This document shows positions 1-12,708 of a DNA stretch of 64,000 bases, one piece after another. Below the pieces are notes generated by a model, which saw only the letters and a program-made list of their open reading frames with translations, was not told where the DNA came from and did not search any database. The translations under genes and the position numbers were made by a program. Source of the DNA: Salinicola rhizosphaerae (GTDB taxonomy: Bacteria > Pseudomonadota > Gammaproteobacteria > Pseudomonadales > Halomonadaceae); the NCBI RefSeq assembly GCF_014652715.1, contig NZ_BMZI01000002.1:73250-137249 (forward strand). The letters are read 5' to 3'. Every line of letters starts with the position of its first letter. The first letter of the stretch is position 1.

Positions 1-3008
<3,008 letters not shown>

Positions 3009-3078
3009 GCGCTAACACTCGTCGAGAAGAGGGGGCGGCGACTCGCGCCACCCCGAAATAGGGTTCAGTAGTTAAAGT

Positions 3079-3103
3079 GCGGTCGCCGTTCGATCGCGAC
3101 CGC
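3079..3103 (-). other. Intercistronic hairpin between carA and carB
   Basis: Arms GCGGTCGC and GCGACCGC form a perfect 8-bp stem around a 9-base loop in the 116-base gap between carA and carB. No T-run follows on the minus strand, so it is more likely an mRNA-processing or stability element than a terminator. The function is inferred. Confidence 0.35.
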
Positions 3104-3124
3104 CAGAGCTCGGCGCTGGCCGAC

Positions 3125-4282
3125 TCAGGCCGCAGCCGGTCGGCGCGCCTGCATCATCGTCACGAAACGATCGAACAGCGGCGAGACGTCCTGCGGCCCG
3201 GGACTCGCTTCCGGGTGCCCCTGGAAACTGAACGCGGGGCGATCGGTCAGCTCGATGCCCTGCAGCGTGCCGTCGAACAGCGAACGATGGATCGCGCGCA
3301 CGTTGGCCGGCAGGCTGGTCTCGTCGACGGCAAAGCCATGGTTCTGACTGGTGATCATGACGTGGCCACTGTCGAGATCCTGCACCGGATGGTTGGCACC
3401 GTGGTGGCCATGATTCATCTTGACCGTCTTCGCCCCGGCAGCCAGCGCCAGCAGTTGATGGCCCAGGCAGATACCGAAGACCGGCACATCGGTTTCGAGA
3501 ATCTCGCGAATGGCCGCGATGGCGTAGTTGCAGGGTTCCGGGTCGCCCGGGCCGTTGGCCAGGAAAACGCCGTCCGGGTTCATTGCCAGCACGTCGGCCG
3601 CTGGGGTCTCGGCCGGCACGACGGTCAAGCGGCAGCCGCGCGAGGCGAGCATGCGCAGGATGTTGTGCTTGACGCCGTAGTCGTAGGCAACCACATGGTA
3701 TGGGCGACTATTTCGGCCGGTGTCTGCGTAACCACTGCCAAGCGCCCACTCGCCCTCGCTCCACTCGTAGGTCGCCTTGCAGGAGACGACCTTGGCCAGA
3801 TCCATGCCCTTGAGGCCGGGAAACTCTCGCGCTGCCGCTAGCGCGCGCTCGACGGCATCGTCGCCGGTCGCGGCATCACCGGCCAGAATCGCGCCGTTGA
3901 GCGAGCCCTTGCTGCGCAGCAGGCGAGTCAGCCTGCGGGTATCGATATCGGCAATGCCGAGCACGTTCTGCGCGGCGAGATAATCCGAAAGGCTCTGCTC
4001 GCTGCGGAAGCTGCTGGCCATGAGCGGCAGATCGCGAATGACCAGGCCGGCGGCGGCGATGCTCGTCGACTCGATATCCTCGGCATTGATGCCGGTATTG
4101 CCGATATGCGGGTAGGTCAGCGTGACGATCTGGCGGGAATAGGAAGGATCGGTGAGGATTTCCTGATAACCGGTCATGGCGGTGTTGAACACCACCTCCC
4201 CGCTGGTTTGCCCATCGGCTCCGATCGCAGTACCGTGAAATACACTACCGTCTTCGAGAGCCAGTATCGCGGGTCTGTTCAA
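3125..4282 (-). CDS. carA: Carbamoyl-phosphate synthase small (glutamine amidotransferase) subunit
   Basis: CarA hydrolyses glutamine and channels ammonia to CarB. The N-terminal CPSase small-subunit domain ([16 protein letters not shown]) is followed by a class I glutamine amidotransferase domain. The nucleophile Cys is about residue 272 in FGICLGHQ, and the His and Glu are about residues 356 and 358 in GHPEA. The product is 385 residues, normal for the family. The start is taken as TTG at 4282 because AGGAGG lies eight bases before it and the family begins at this point. A TTG nine codons further upstream would put the Shine-Dalgarno inside the gene. The gene has a leader of about 390 bases after dapB that contains a terminator-like hairpin. 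Confidence 0.96.
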   Translation of the reverse strand: MNRPAILALEDGSVFHGTAIGADGQTSGEVVFNTAMTGYQEILTDPSYSRQIVTLTYPHIGNTGINAEDIESTSIAAAGLVIRDLPLMASSFRSEQSLSDYLAAQNVLGIADIDTRRLTRLLRSKGSLNGAILAGDAATGDDAVERALAAAREFPGLKGMDLAKVVSCKATYEWSEGEWALGSGYADTGRNSRPYHVVAYDYGVKHNILRMLASRGCRLTVVPAETPAADVLAMNPDGVFLANGPGDPEPCNYAIAAIREILETDVPVFGICLGHQLLALAAGAKTVKMNHGHHGANHPVQDLDSGHVMITSQNHGFAVDETSLPANVRAIHRSLFDGTLQGIELTDRPAFSFQGHPEASPGPQDVSPLFDRFVTMMQARRPAAA

Positions 4283-4290
4283 GGCAACAT

Positions 4291-4296
4291 CCTCCT
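4291..4296 (-). promoter_or_regulatory. Shine-Dalgarno that fixes the carA TTG start
   Basis: A perfect AGGAGG on the minus strand lies eight bases before the TTG at 4282. It supports TTG initiation there over the longer open frame that starts at 4309. Confidence 0.75.
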
Positions 4297-4383
4297 CACT
4301 GGTCACCAACTGTGCTGCAACGGGTCAAACCCGTCACCCAAATTCTCGTTGCCCGGGCGATACACCATCAGACGTCAGGTCGT

Positions 4384-4425
4384 AAAAAAGCGGGACGAAA
4401 TCGGCGTACCGGTTTCATCCCGCTT
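4384..4425 (-). terminator. Intrinsic terminator after dapB or attenuator in the carA leader
   Basis: On the minus strand the arms at 4409-4425 and 4388-4404 pair over 17 positions with two G-U-type changes around a TACG tetraloop. They are followed by six T (bases 4384-4389). This is a canonical rho-independent terminator. It lies about 250 bases past the dapB stop and about 100 bases before the carA start. It may therefore end dapB transcription or attenuate carAB; the sequence alone cannot decide. Confidence 0.8.
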
Positions 4426-4489
4426 GATGTGTCTGACTGCTGCATCGCGTTCGGTGGCTCTCGATTGCTCGGTGGATGGCTCTCTTCAT
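4415..4489 (-). CDS. Possible leader peptide upstream of carA
   Basis: A 24-codon ATG frame (MKRAIHRAIESHR...) ends with a TGA placed inside the first arm of the terminator hairpin at 4384-4425, as in attenuators where ribosome position controls folding. It is rich in Arg, His and Ser codons. No good Shine-Dalgarno precedes the ATG, so translation is uncertain. carA attenuation with a leader peptide has been described in Pseudomonas, which makes the idea reasonable but unproven here. Confidence 0.3.
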   Translation of the reverse strand: MKRAIHRAIESHRTRCSSQTHQAG

Positions 4490-4671
4490 GTCATCGCCAT
4501 CATCGATCTGATAGCGAGAGGGATCTGAATCACAAGGATCCGCATCACAAGAGAAAACCTGCCGATAACGCCATGCCTGTGCGGCTTCGCCCGGCCAAAT
4601 TGGCGAAATGGTACCGGAAAGTCGTTCCGAGCTCTACCCCTGACGACGGCACAAGCCAAATCTGTCCCGGC

Positions 4672-5529
<858 letters not shown>

Positions 5530-5600
5530 TTATATCAGCCACCACTTGCCGATCGCGCCACTACACTGGATGACGTCACCGTTCGCCGGAGCCGATACGC

Positions 5601-6560
5601 ATGCCATGCCATCTTCACGCTTTGACCTGGATTGCCGGTGCCACGTTGCTGGCCGGCTGCAGCGCCGTTCCTCACCGCACGGCGCTTGCCCCGAGCGACC
5701 TTCTGGCGAGTACGTCACCGGTCGAGTGGTGCGGCACGCTGGCACTGCCGGCCAAGTGGCAGGACGGCACGCCGGTCGGCGGCCTGTCTGGTCTCGGCTG
5801 GGACGCCGATGAATCGATGCTGTTTCTGGTTTCCGACCGTGGCTGGCTGCACCGCGCGCGCCTGGTCTTCAGCGGCAGCGGCGAACTGCGCGACTACGTG
5901 CCGCTCGATACCTATCCCCTGCGCGGCGAGGACGGCGCCATTCTCGATAGCGCCGAGAGCGACGCCGAGGCGCTGACGCTCGAGAACGCCAATGATGGCG
6001 TTCGCGGCAACACTCAGCTGGTCATCGGCTTCGAGGGCAACGTCCGCTGGCAGCGCTTCCTCCCTTCCGGCATCGCCAGCGAGCCGGCTCGACGCCCGGC
6101 GGCGCTGAGCGATGTCGAGAAGAACGGCGGCCTCGAGGCGCTGACGGCCCTTCCCGACCGGGGCCTCATCGGCGGGATCGAGCGCCCGCCGCACGGCTGG
6201 CCCGAGAAGATGACGCGACTGTTCACGCTGGATGGCGCGAACGAGTGGCGCTACCCGCTGGCCAGCAACGCCAATAGCGCGCTGACCGCGCTGGAAGTGC
6301 TCGACAATGGCGATCTGCTGGCCCTCGAGCGCGCCTACACGCCACCGACTTCCATCGTCATCCGCCTGCGTCGCGCGCACCTCGAGTCCGGTGGTCGCGT
6401 GGAGGTCAGCGACCTGGCGAGACTCTCCAACGGCAGCGGGTGGTCGCTGGACAACTTCGAGGGGCTAACGCGGATTGGTGACAACCGCTACCTGATGGTC
6501 AGCGACGACAACTTCAGCGTGCTGCAGCGCACGCTGCTGAGCTGCTTCGAGGTACAGTAG
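5601..6560 (+). CDS. Esterase-like activity of phytase family lipoprotein
   Basis: This 319-residue protein has an N-terminal signal sequence with lipobox LAGC (Cys20), so it should be a lipid-anchored envelope protein. The rest resembles the 'esterase-like activity of phytase' beta-propeller family. Visible pieces are GLSGLGWDADESMLFLVSDRGWLHRA, GFEGNVRWQRF, NGGLEALTALPDRG and a C-terminal DNFEGLTRIGDNRYLMVSDDNF. The substrate is unknown. It lies alone on the plus strand between dapB and dnaJ, both on the minus strand, and so interrupts an otherwise conserved gene order. It points toward the dnaJ terminator. The family assignment is fairly secure; the enzymatic role is inferred. Confidence 0.8.
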   Translation: MPCHLHALTWIAGATLLAGCSAVPHRTALAPSDLLASTSPVEWCGTLALPAKWQDGTPVGGLSGLGWDADESMLFLVSDRGWLHRARLVFSGSGELRDYVPLDTYPLRGEDGAILDSAESDAEALTLENANDGVRGNTQLVIGFEGNVRWQRFLPSGIASEPARRPAALSDVEKNGGLEALTALPDRGLIGGIERPPHGWPEKMTRLFTLDGANEWRYPLASNANSALTALEVLDNGDLLALERAYTPPTSIVIRLRRAHLESGGRVEVSDLARLSNGSGWSLDNFEGLTRIGDNRYLMVSDDNFSVLQRTLLSCFEVQ

Positions 6561-6589
6561 GATCGCTGAGTGGCCCGTGACCCCACGCG

Positions 6590-6620
6590 AAAAACCCCGC
6601 GCGGCTGGCCGCACGGGGTT
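6590..6620 (-). terminator. Rho-independent terminator of dnaJ
   Basis: Arms AACCCCG / CGGGGTT and GCGGC / GCCGC form a 13-position stem with one mismatch and a 2-base loop. On the minus strand the stem runs into TTTTT, 27 bases after the dnaJ stop. It also faces the convergent lipoprotein gene. Confidence 0.85.
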
Positions 6621-6646
6621 CATCAAGGCCTGTTTCGCCGTCTCGC

Positions 6647-7792
6647 CTAGGGCTTCATATCCTCGAAGAAGCGCTTCACGCCGTCGAACCAGCCCTCCTT
6701 CTTCGGCGAGTGACGACTGGCGCTACCCAGACTCTCCTGGAACTGCCGCAGCAGCGCCTTCTGATCGTCGTTCAGGTTAACCGGTGTTTCCACTACCACC
6801 TTGCAGATCAGATCGCCGGCCGGGCCACCGCGTACCGGCTTGACACCCTTGCCGCGCAGCCGGAACAGCTTGCCGGTCTGCGTCTCCGCGGGAATCTTGA
6901 GCTTGACCCGACCTTCCAGCGTCGGCACTTCCAGCTCGCCACCAAGGGCGGCGTCGACGAAGTTGATTGGCACTTCGCAGTGCAGATGGCGCCCGTCACG
7001 TTCGAAGATCGGGTGCGCCTTGATATCGGCCTGCACGTACAAGTCGCCCGCCGGGCCCCCGTTCAGTCCCGCTTCGCCCTCGCCGTTGAGACGAATGCGA
7101 TCGCCGGTGTCGACACCGGCCGGAATCTTGACCGACAGGGTACGCGTCTCGCGAACGCGGCCTTCGCCGTGGCACTTGCGGCAAGGCACCTTGATCGACT
7201 GACCGCTGCCATGACAGGTCGGGCAGGTCTGCTGCACGGCGAAAAAGCCCTGCTGCATGCGCACCTGGCCGACACCGTGACAGGTCGGGCAGGTCTCCTT
7301 GCTCGAGCCCGGCTCGGCGCCGCTGCCGTCACAATGGCCGCACTCCACATGGCGCGGCACGCGAATGTCGACGGTGGTACCGAACACCGCGTCCTCGAGA
7401 TCGAGCTCGAGGTTGTAGCGCAGATCGCTGCCGCGCTGCGGCGCGTTCGGATTGCGGCGCGCACCGCCGCCGCCGAAGATGTCACCGAAGACATCACCGA
7501 AGATATCGCTGAAGCCACCCGCACCGGCGCCACCAAAGCCGCCGCCGCCAAAACCTCCGCCTTGACCATCGACGCCGGCATGGCCGAACTGGTCGTAGGC
7601 CGCGCGCTTCTGGTCATCGGAGAGCACTTCGTAGGCATCGGAGACCTCGCGGAATTTCTCCGCTGCCTGCTGGTCGTCCGGATTGCGGTCCGGATGATAC
7701 TTCTGCGCCAGCCGACGGTAGGCCTTCTTGATCTCCTTGCCATCGGCGCCTTTGTCGACGCCGAGCACTTCGTAGTAGTCACGTTGGGACAT
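6647..7792 (-). CDS. dnaJ: Hsp40 co-chaperone DnaJ
   Basis: DnaJ delivers unfolded clients to DnaK and stimulates its ATPase. The 381-residue protein has the J domain with HPD at residues 33-35, a Gly/Phe-rich linker at about 70-110, and four CxxCxGxG zinc repeats beginning near residues 151, 168, 190 and 204. A C-terminal substrate-binding region follows. The ATG at 7792 ([11 protein letters not shown]) is the family start; the open frame extends 11 codons upstream without homology. A GGAGG lies 11 bases before the ATG. The gene follows dnaK after 97 bases containing two strong hairpins and ends in a clear terminator. Confidence 0.98.
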   Translation of the reverse strand: MSQRDYYEVLGVDKGADGKEIKKAYRRLAQKYHPDRNPDDQQAAEKFREVSDAYEVLSDDQKRAAYDQFGHAGVDGQGGGFGGGGFGGAGAGGFSDIFGDVFGDIFGGGGARRNPNAPQRGSDLRYNLELDLEDAVFGTTVDIRVPRHVECGHCDGSGAEPGSSKETCPTCHGVGQVRMQQGFFAVQQTCPTCHGSGQSIKVPCRKCHGEGRVRETRTLSVKIPAGVDTGDRIRLNGEGEAGLNGGPAGDLYVQADIKAHPIFERDGRHLHCEVPINFVDAALGGELEVPTLEGRVKLKIPAETQTGKLFRLRGKGVKPVRGGPAGDLICKVVVETPVNLNDDQKALLRQFQESLGSASRHSPKKEGWFDGVKRFFEDMKP

Positions 7793-7828
7793 TACTGAGT
7801 CCGCCTCCGTGTCGAAGCCGTGCAAACA

Positions 7829-7860
7829 GCAGCGCGGGAGTCACAAGGCTCCCGCGCTGC
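7829..7860 (-). terminator. Strong hairpin between dnaK and dnaJ, possible attenuator
   Basis: A perfect 12-bp stem (arms 7829-7840 and 7849-7860, GCAGCGCGGGAG / CTCCCGCGCTGC) has an 8-base loop. It is followed on the minus strand by TGTTTG rather than a full T-run. It could partly terminate transcription or protect dnaK mRNA 3' ends, lowering dnaJ relative to dnaK. The function is inferred. Confidence 0.55.
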
Positions 7861-7868
7861 CAGCGTCT

Positions 7869-7889
7869 ACACGACGTCAGACGTCGTGT
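7869..7889 (-). repeat. Perfect inverted repeat directly after the dnaK stop
   Basis: ACACGACGTC and GACGTCGTGT are perfect 10-base arms around a single base, immediately next to the dnaK TAA (7890-7892). With the hairpin at 7829-7860 it makes a tandem pair of structures in the dnaK-dnaJ gap. Confidence 0.6.
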
Positions 7890-9824
7890 TTATTGCTTTT
7901 TCTGATCGTCGTTGACTTCTTCGAACTCAGCGTCAACCACGTCATCCTCTTTCTTGCCGGACTGCTGCGCGCCGTCCTGCTCACCAGCCGCTTCCGCGCC
8001 TTCGCCCTGCTCGGCATACATCTTCTGTGCCAGGTTGCCGGACGCTTCGGTCAGCGCATCGAGTTTGGCCTGGATCTGATCCTTGTCGTCACCCTTGAGC
8101 GCTTCCTCGAGTTCGCTGATGGCGGTCTCGATCTTGCTCTTCTCGTCGGCTTCGACCTTGTCGCCCGCTTCTTCCAGCGTCTTGCGCGCGGCGTGGATCA
8201 TGCCGTCGGCCTGGTTGCGCAGCTGCACCAGCTCCTCGAACTTCTTGTCCTCGGCCTCGTGGGCTTCGGCGTCCTTGACCATCTGATCGATCTCGTCATC
8301 GGAGAGACCGCCGGAGGACTTGATCACGATCGACTGCTCTTTGCCGGTCGCCTTGTCCTTCGCGGTGATGTTCAGGATACCGTTGGCGTCGAGATCGAAC
8401 GCGACCTCGATCTGCGGCACGCCGCGCGGCGCCGGCGGAATGTCGGCCAGATCGAAACGGCCCAGAGACTTGTTCTGACCGGCCTGCTTGCGCTCACCCT
8501 GCAGCGCGTGAATGGTCACGGCCGTCTGGTTGTCTTCGGCCGTCGAGAAGGTCTGCGTCTTCTTGGTCGGGATCGTGGTGTTCTTCTCGATCAGCGGCGT
8601 CATGACGCCACCCAAGGTCTCGATACCCAGCGTCAGCGGCGTCACGTCGAGCAGCAGCACGTCCTTGACGTCACCGCCCAGCACGCCACCCTGAATGGCC
8701 GCACCCATGGCGACGGCTTCGTCCGGGTTGACGTCCTTGCGCGCTTCCTTGCCGAAGAAGTCGGCAACCTTCTGCTGCACCAGCGGCATGCGGGTCTGAC
8801 CGCCGACCAGGATGACGTCGTGAATCTCGCTGTTGGAGAGACCGGCATCTTCCATCGCCGTCTTGCAGGGGCCGAGCGAGCGCTGAACCAGGTCTTCGAC
8901 CAGCGACTCGAGCTTGGCACGCGTGACCTTGACCGCCAAGTGCTTGGGCCCGGTATTGTCGGCCGTGATGTACGGCAGATTGACCTCGGTCTGCTGCGCG
9001 GAAGAGAGCTCGATCTTGGCCTTCTCGGCGGCTTCCTTCAGGCGCTGCATGGCGAGACTGTCGCCGGACAGGTCGATACCGGAATCGCTCTTGAACTGCT
9101 GAACGAGATAGTCGATCAGCTTGAGGTCGAAGTCTTCGCCGCCGAGGAAGGTGTCCCCGTTGGTGGCCAGCACCTCGAACTGCTTCTCGCCGTCGACATC
9201 GGCCACTTCGATGATGGAGATATCGAAGGTACCGCCACCCAGGTCATAGACCGCGATGGTGCGGTCGCCCTGCGAGCGATCCATGCCGTAGGCCAGTGCC
9301 GCGGCCGTCGGCTCGTTGATGATACGCTTGACTTCGAGACCGGCGATACGACCGGCGTCCTTGGTCGCCTGACGCTGGGAGTCGTTGAAGTAGGCCGGCA
9401 CCGTGATCACGGCTTCGGTCACGGTCTCGCCGAGATAGTCTTCGGCGGTCTTCTTCATCTTCTTCAGCACTTCGGCGCTGACCTGCGGCGGCGCCAGCTT
9501 GCTGTCACCGACCTTGACCCAGGCATCGCCGTTATCGGCTTCGACGATCTCGTAAGGCACCATTTTGATGTCTTTCTGGACGACGTCGTCCTTGAATTTG
9601 CGGCCAACCAGACGCTTGATGGCATACAGCGTGTTGGTCGGGTTGGTCACGGCCTGGCGCTTGGCGGCCTGACCGACCAGCGTCTCGCCATCATCGGTGT
9701 AAGCGATGATCGACGGCGTGGTGCGTGCGCCTTCGGCGTTTTCGATGACGCGAGTCTTGTCACCATCGAGAACAGCGACACAGGAGTTGGTCGTACCCAG
9801 GTCAATGCCAATGATGCGTCCCAT
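7890..9824 (-). CDS. dnaK: Hsp70 chaperone DnaK
   Basis: This is the ATP-dependent chaperone of the DnaK-DnaJ-GrpE cycle. The 644-residue protein starts [18 protein letters not shown] (phosphate-1 motif) and contains the actin-like ATPase signatures [25 protein letters not shown] and [11 protein letters not shown]. The substrate-binding domain follows from about residue 390, then a helical lid and a charged tail ending [11 protein letters not shown] good Shine-Dalgarno (GAGGTGAGG) precedes the ATG. A consensus sigma-32 promoter lies about 70 bases upstream. Two hairpins follow the stop codon before dnaJ. Confidence 0.99.
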   Translation of the reverse strand: MGRIIGIDLGTTNSCVAVLDGDKTRVIENAEGARTTPSIIAYTDDGETLVGQAAKRQAVTNPTNTLYAIKRLVGRKFKDDVVQKDIKMVPYEIVEADNGDAWVKVGDSKLAPPQVSAEVLKKMKKTAEDYLGETVTEAVITVPAYFNDSQRQATKDAGRIAGLEVKRIINEPTAAALAYGMDRSQGDRTIAVYDLGGGTFDISIIEVADVDGEKQFEVLATNGDTFLGGEDFDLKLIDYLVQQFKSDSGIDLSGDSLAMQRLKEAAEKAKIELSSAQQTEVNLPYITADNTGPKHLAVKVTRAKLESLVEDLVQRSLGPCKTAMEDAGLSNSEIHDVILVGGQTRMPLVQQKVADFFGKEARKDVNPDEAVAMGAAIQGGVLGGDVKDVLLLDVTPLTLGIETLGGVMTPLIEKNTTIPTKKTQTFSTAEDNQTAVTIHALQGERKQAGQNKSLGRFDLADIPPAPRGVPQIEVAFDLDANGILNITAKDKATGKEQSIVIKSSGGLSDDEIDQMVKDAEAHEAEDKKFEELVQLRNQADGMIHAARKTLEEAGDKVEADEKSKIETAISELEEALKGDDKDQIQAKLDALTEASGNLAQKMYAEQGEGAEAAGEQDGAQQSGKKEDDVVDAEFEEVNDDQKKQ

Positions 9825-9892
9825 AATTCCTCACCTCTAAAATGCGTTGACGATTCGATTTCGTGATGGCGCCGATAGCGCGTTTGAATGCT

Positions 9893-9920
9893 AGATGGGG
9901 TCTTGCCGGCGCCTTTCAAG
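9893..9920 (-). promoter_or_regulatory. Consensus sigma-32 heat-shock promoter of dnaK
   Basis: The minus strand reads CTTGAAA, a 13-base spacer, then CCCCATCT, an exact match to the sigma-32 consensus CTTGAAA-N11-16-CCCCATNT. It ends about 70 bases before the dnaK ATG. Confidence 0.88.
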
Positions 9921-9949
9921 TCCCGATGGCACCGGCATGCGCCCTCGCC

Positions 9950-10576
9950 TCAGCCGGCGGCCTTGCTGACCACGACCATCGCCGGCCGCACCAGACGACC
10001 GTTGAGCGTGTAGCCCTTCTGCATCACATCCATCACCGTGTTCGGCTCGAGCTCCGGGTTGGGCACCATGGTCATCGCTTCATGGAACTGCGGGTCGAAT
10101 GGCTCGCCCTGCGGGTCGATCGGTTCGACGCCGAACTTGCCCAGCACGTCGAGCTGCATCTTGAGCGTCATGGCTACCCCCTCGCGGTGGGTCTCTTCGA
10201 CGTCCTGCATGCTCTCCAGCCCCTTCTCGAGACTGTCGACGACCGGCAGCAGCTCCTTGACGAACTTTTCGAGCGCGAATTTCTTCGCCTTGTCCGCATC
10301 CTGTTCGGCACGGCGGCGCGCGTTCTGCGCCTCGGCGGCAGCACGCATGGATTGATCCTTGGCATCCGTGAGCGCTTGCTCGAGTTCCTCGACCTTGGCC
10401 GCCAGCACTTCGGCCTCCGGGTTGGCTTCACCCTCGGCCGTGTCGAGATCGTTTTCGATCTCCTCGGCGAACTCTTCGATGGTGCCTTCGACCGGCGCTT
10501 CGACGGGCTGCGGCTCGACATCGCGCTGGGCGCGTTCGATCTCTTCGTCTACGGGCTTTTGCGGATCTCTGGCCAT
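9950..10576 (-). CDS. grpE: Nucleotide exchange factor GrpE
   Basis: GrpE releases ADP from DnaK and acts as a thermosensor. The 208-residue protein has an acidic, Glu-rich N-terminus and a long coiled coil at about residues 55-110 ([31 protein letters not shown] in part). The C-terminal beta domain carries the GrpE signature around [35 protein letters not shown] strong AGGAGGGG Shine-Dalgarno precedes the ATG. It lies 125 bases upstream of dnaK and is divergent from recN. It has its own sigma-32 promoter, so grpE and dnaK can both respond to heat separately. Confidence 0.97.
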   Translation of the reverse strand: MARDPQKPVDEEIERAQRDVEPQPVEAPVEGTIEEFAEEIENDLDTAEGEANPEAEVLAAKVEELEQALTDAKDQSMRAAAEAQNARRRAEQDADKAKKFALEKFVKELLPVVDSLEKGLESMQDVEETHREGVAMTLKMQLDVLGKFGVEPIDPQGEPFDPQFHEAMTMVPNPELEPNTVMDVMQKGYTLNGRLVRPAMVVVSKAAG

Positions 10577-10634
10577 GTACCCCTCCTGGCAGCGTGTTCT
10601 GGCAACGGATCGGAAAGAAGCAAAGTCCCACGCT

Positions 10635-10662
10635 ATATGGGGCCCGAGAATGCGATCTCAAG
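10635..10662 (-). promoter_or_regulatory. Sigma-32 heat-shock promoter of grpE
   Basis: The minus strand reads CTTGAGA, a 13-base spacer, then CCCCATAT, 59 bases before the grpE ATG. It has one mismatch to the sigma-32 -35 consensus and a perfect -10. Confidence 0.85.
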
Positions 10663-10701
10663 CACCCGGTCGCCAAACCTGTTCCCGGACCCGGCAATTC
10701 A

Positions 10702-10730
10702 TTGAAGGGGATCATCGACTACTGTATAAA
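10702..10730 (+). promoter_or_regulatory. Sigma-70 promoter of recN
   Basis: TTGAAG, exactly 17 bases, then TATAAA, located about 75 bases before the recN ATG. The -10 hexamer lies inside the LexA box at 10722-10737, which explains how LexA would block it. Confidence 0.75.
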
Positions 10731-10737
10731 CAACCAG
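10722..10737 (+). promoter_or_regulatory. LexA (SOS) box of recN
   Basis: CTGTATAAACAACCAG has the gammaproteobacterial LexA form CTG-N10-CAG and overlaps the recN -10 element. With the preceding TA it closely resembles the strong LexA box of E. coli recN (TACTGTATATAAAACCAG). Confidence 0.82.
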
Positions 10738-10802
10738 ACCGCCATCGGCGGATTTCCGGTCACCCTTCACCGGCCGGCCGCCATCGACGCTCGGGAGGCA
10801 GC

Positions 10803-12476
10803 ATGCTGATTCAGCTCGCGATCCGTGATTTCGCCATCGTCGACACCCTCGACCTGGAGTTCCATTCCGGCATGACCGCCATCACCGGCGAGACCGGCGC
10901 CGGTAAATCGATACTGCTTGGCGCGCTGGGGCTCTGCCTGGGTGAACGCGCCGATGCGGGTGGCGTGCGCCATGGCGCCGAGCGCGCCGACCTGAGCGCT
11001 CGCTTCGATATCACCGAGCGAGCCGACGCGCGGGCATGGCTCGCCGCGCGCGAACTTCCCGTCGATGACTGCCTGCTGCGCCGCGTCGTCACCGCGAGCG
11101 GCCGTTCCAAGGCGTGGATCAACGGTCAACCCGCCACGGTCACCGACCTGCGCGAGCTCGGCGAACATCTCATCGATGTCCACAGTCAGCACGCCCACCA
11201 GGCACTCTTGAACGAAGAGACACACCGACGCCTGCTTGACGACGCTGCCGGGCACCAGGCCGCCGTGATCCAGCTGGCCGCCCTGTATAAAGAGTGGCAC
11301 GCACTGCGCCGCCAGTATCGCGAGCGCAGCGAGAACGATGAAGAGCGCCAGGCCAAGCGTCAGCTTCTGCGCTATCAGGTCGAGGAGCTCGATCAGCTCG
11401 ACCTGCACGCCGACGAGCTGGCCCAGCTGGAACAGGAGCAGGAAACGCTCGCCCACCTCGAGGAGACGCTACGCGAGGCGCAGTTCGCTGCCGACAGCTG
11501 CGATCACGATGAAGGTGGTGCGCTGACGCTGCTGCAACAGGCCACGCAGCGGCTCTCCAAGGTACCGGGCAGCGATCGCGGCGGGCTCTCGGAGGCGCTG
11601 GGCATGCTCAACGACGCCCAGATCCAGATCGAAGAAGCCGCCCGCGAGCTGCACCACTTCGTCGAGTCGACAGAGATGGACCCGCAGCGCCTGGCATGGG
11701 TCGAGGATCGTCTGGGGGAGATTCACCGCATCGCGCGCAAGCATCACGTCATGCCGGAAGAGCTGACCGAGCTTCACCAGCGTCTCGCTGCCGACCTCGC
11801 CGTCCTCGAGAATGGCGACGACGACCTCGAAACCCTGCGCGGGAAGCTCGAGGAGCTGCGCCAGCAATACCGAGAAGCGGCAAGAAAGATCAGCGAGACA
11901 CGCCAACGCACCGCCAAGCGATTCGCCAGGCAGGTGCAGGATCAGCTGGCGTTTCTCGGCATGGAAAAAGCGAGCTTTGCGGTCGATGTCTCGCCGCTGG
12001 AAAACCCGCAGCCTCACGGCCTCGACCGAGTCAGCCTGCAGATGAGCGCCAACCCCGGCCAGCCTGCAAGACCGCTTGCCAAGGTCGCCTCCGGCGGCGA
12101 ACTCTCTCGCGTCAGCCTGGCGATCCAGGTCGTGGCAGCGAGCCACAGCACGCTGGCAACGCTGGTTTTCGACGAAGTCGACGTCGGCATCTCCGGCGCC
12201 ACGGCCGAGATCGTCGGCCAGCTGCTGCGCCGCCTCGGCGGTCAGGCTCAGGTGATGACGGTCACCCATCTGCCGCAGGTCGCGGCGCAGGCACACCAGC
12301 ACCTGCACATCGAGAAACGTTCCAACGACCGCGCCACGCGTACGCAGATGTCCCAGCTCGACGAGGCCGGCCGCGTGCGCGAGCTGGCTCGCATGCTGGG
12401 TGGGGTCAAGCTATCGGACCGGACACTGGCGCACGCTCGCGAAATGCTCGACGCCAGTCAGAGTGCGGCACACTGA
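10803..12476 (+). CDS. recN: DNA repair protein RecN
   Basis: RecN is an SMC-like ATPase that acts early in double-strand-break repair. The 557-residue product begins MLIQLAIRDFAIVDTLDLEF, with Walker A GETGAGKS at residues 29-36. Two long coiled-coil arms follow, then a C-terminal ABC signature region (KVASGGELSRVSLA) and Walker B (LVFDEVDVGISG). The ATG at 10803 is chosen for its GGGAGG site and its match to the family start, although the frame is open further upstream. SOS control is indicated by a LexA box over the promoter. It is divergent from grpE and ends before a strong hairpin terminator. Confidence 0.97.
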   Translation: MLIQLAIRDFAIVDTLDLEFHSGMTAITGETGAGKSILLGALGLCLGERADAGGVRHGAERADLSARFDITERADARAWLAARELPVDDCLLRRVVTASGRSKAWINGQPATVTDLRELGEHLIDVHSQHAHQALLNEETHRRLLDDAAGHQAAVIQLAALYKEWHALRRQYRERSENDEERQAKRQLLRYQVEELDQLDLHADELAQLEQEQETLAHLEETLREAQFAADSCDHDEGGALTLLQQATQRLSKVPGSDRGGLSEALGMLNDAQIQIEEAARELHHFVESTEMDPQRLAWVEDRLGEIHRIARKHHVMPEELTELHQRLAADLAVLENGDDDLETLRGKLEELRQQYREAARKISETRQRTAKRFARQVQDQLAFLGMEKASFAVDVSPLENPQPHGLDRVSLQMSANPGQPARPLAKVASGGELSRVSLAIQVVAASHSTLATLVFDEVDVGISGATAEIVGQLLRRLGGQAQVMTVTHLPQVAAQAHQHLHIEKRSNDRATRTQMSQLDEAGRVRELARMLGGVKLSDRTLAHAREMLDASQSAAH

Positions 12477-12621
12477 TTGGCAAGACCGTGCATCCGACGG
12501 CGATGCCTTACGAGCACGGCGCCCCTCAACCATGACGCCCCTCGACAATGGCGCCCCTCTACCCTGGCGTCACCCTGGCGTCCCAGAGCCGACGCCCCAG
12601 AACCGACGCCGCTGAAACGAC

Positions 12622-12649
12622 GAACGCCGACCTCGAAAGGTCGGCGTTC
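12622..12649 (+). terminator. Hairpin terminator after recN
   Basis: Perfect 12-bp arms GAACGCCGACCT / AGGTCGGCGTTC surround a CGAA loop, followed on the plus strand by TATTGTT. The T-run is weak. It separates recN from the convergent fur gene and may serve both. The 100 bases before it are GC-rich with loosely repeated GACGCC and GGCGCC words. Confidence 0.65.
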
Positions 12650-12708
12650 TATTGTTCGGGGACTGCGATTGTGCTGCCGCCGCTCTCGGCAAGTGCCGTC
12701 GGGAACGG

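Noticed and set aside
3009..3124. Terminator between carA and carB
   Set aside because: The hairpin has no T-run on the minus strand, and carB needs readthrough from carA or an unseen promoter.
7809..9866. A 685-codon open frame on the plus strand opposite dnaK
   Set aside because: Antisense shadow of a highly conserved gene; no motifs.
12510..12615. Loose GC-rich repetition of GACGCC/GGCGCC words after recN
   Set aside because: No constant unit length or order; could be simple composition bias, so not called as a tandem repeat.
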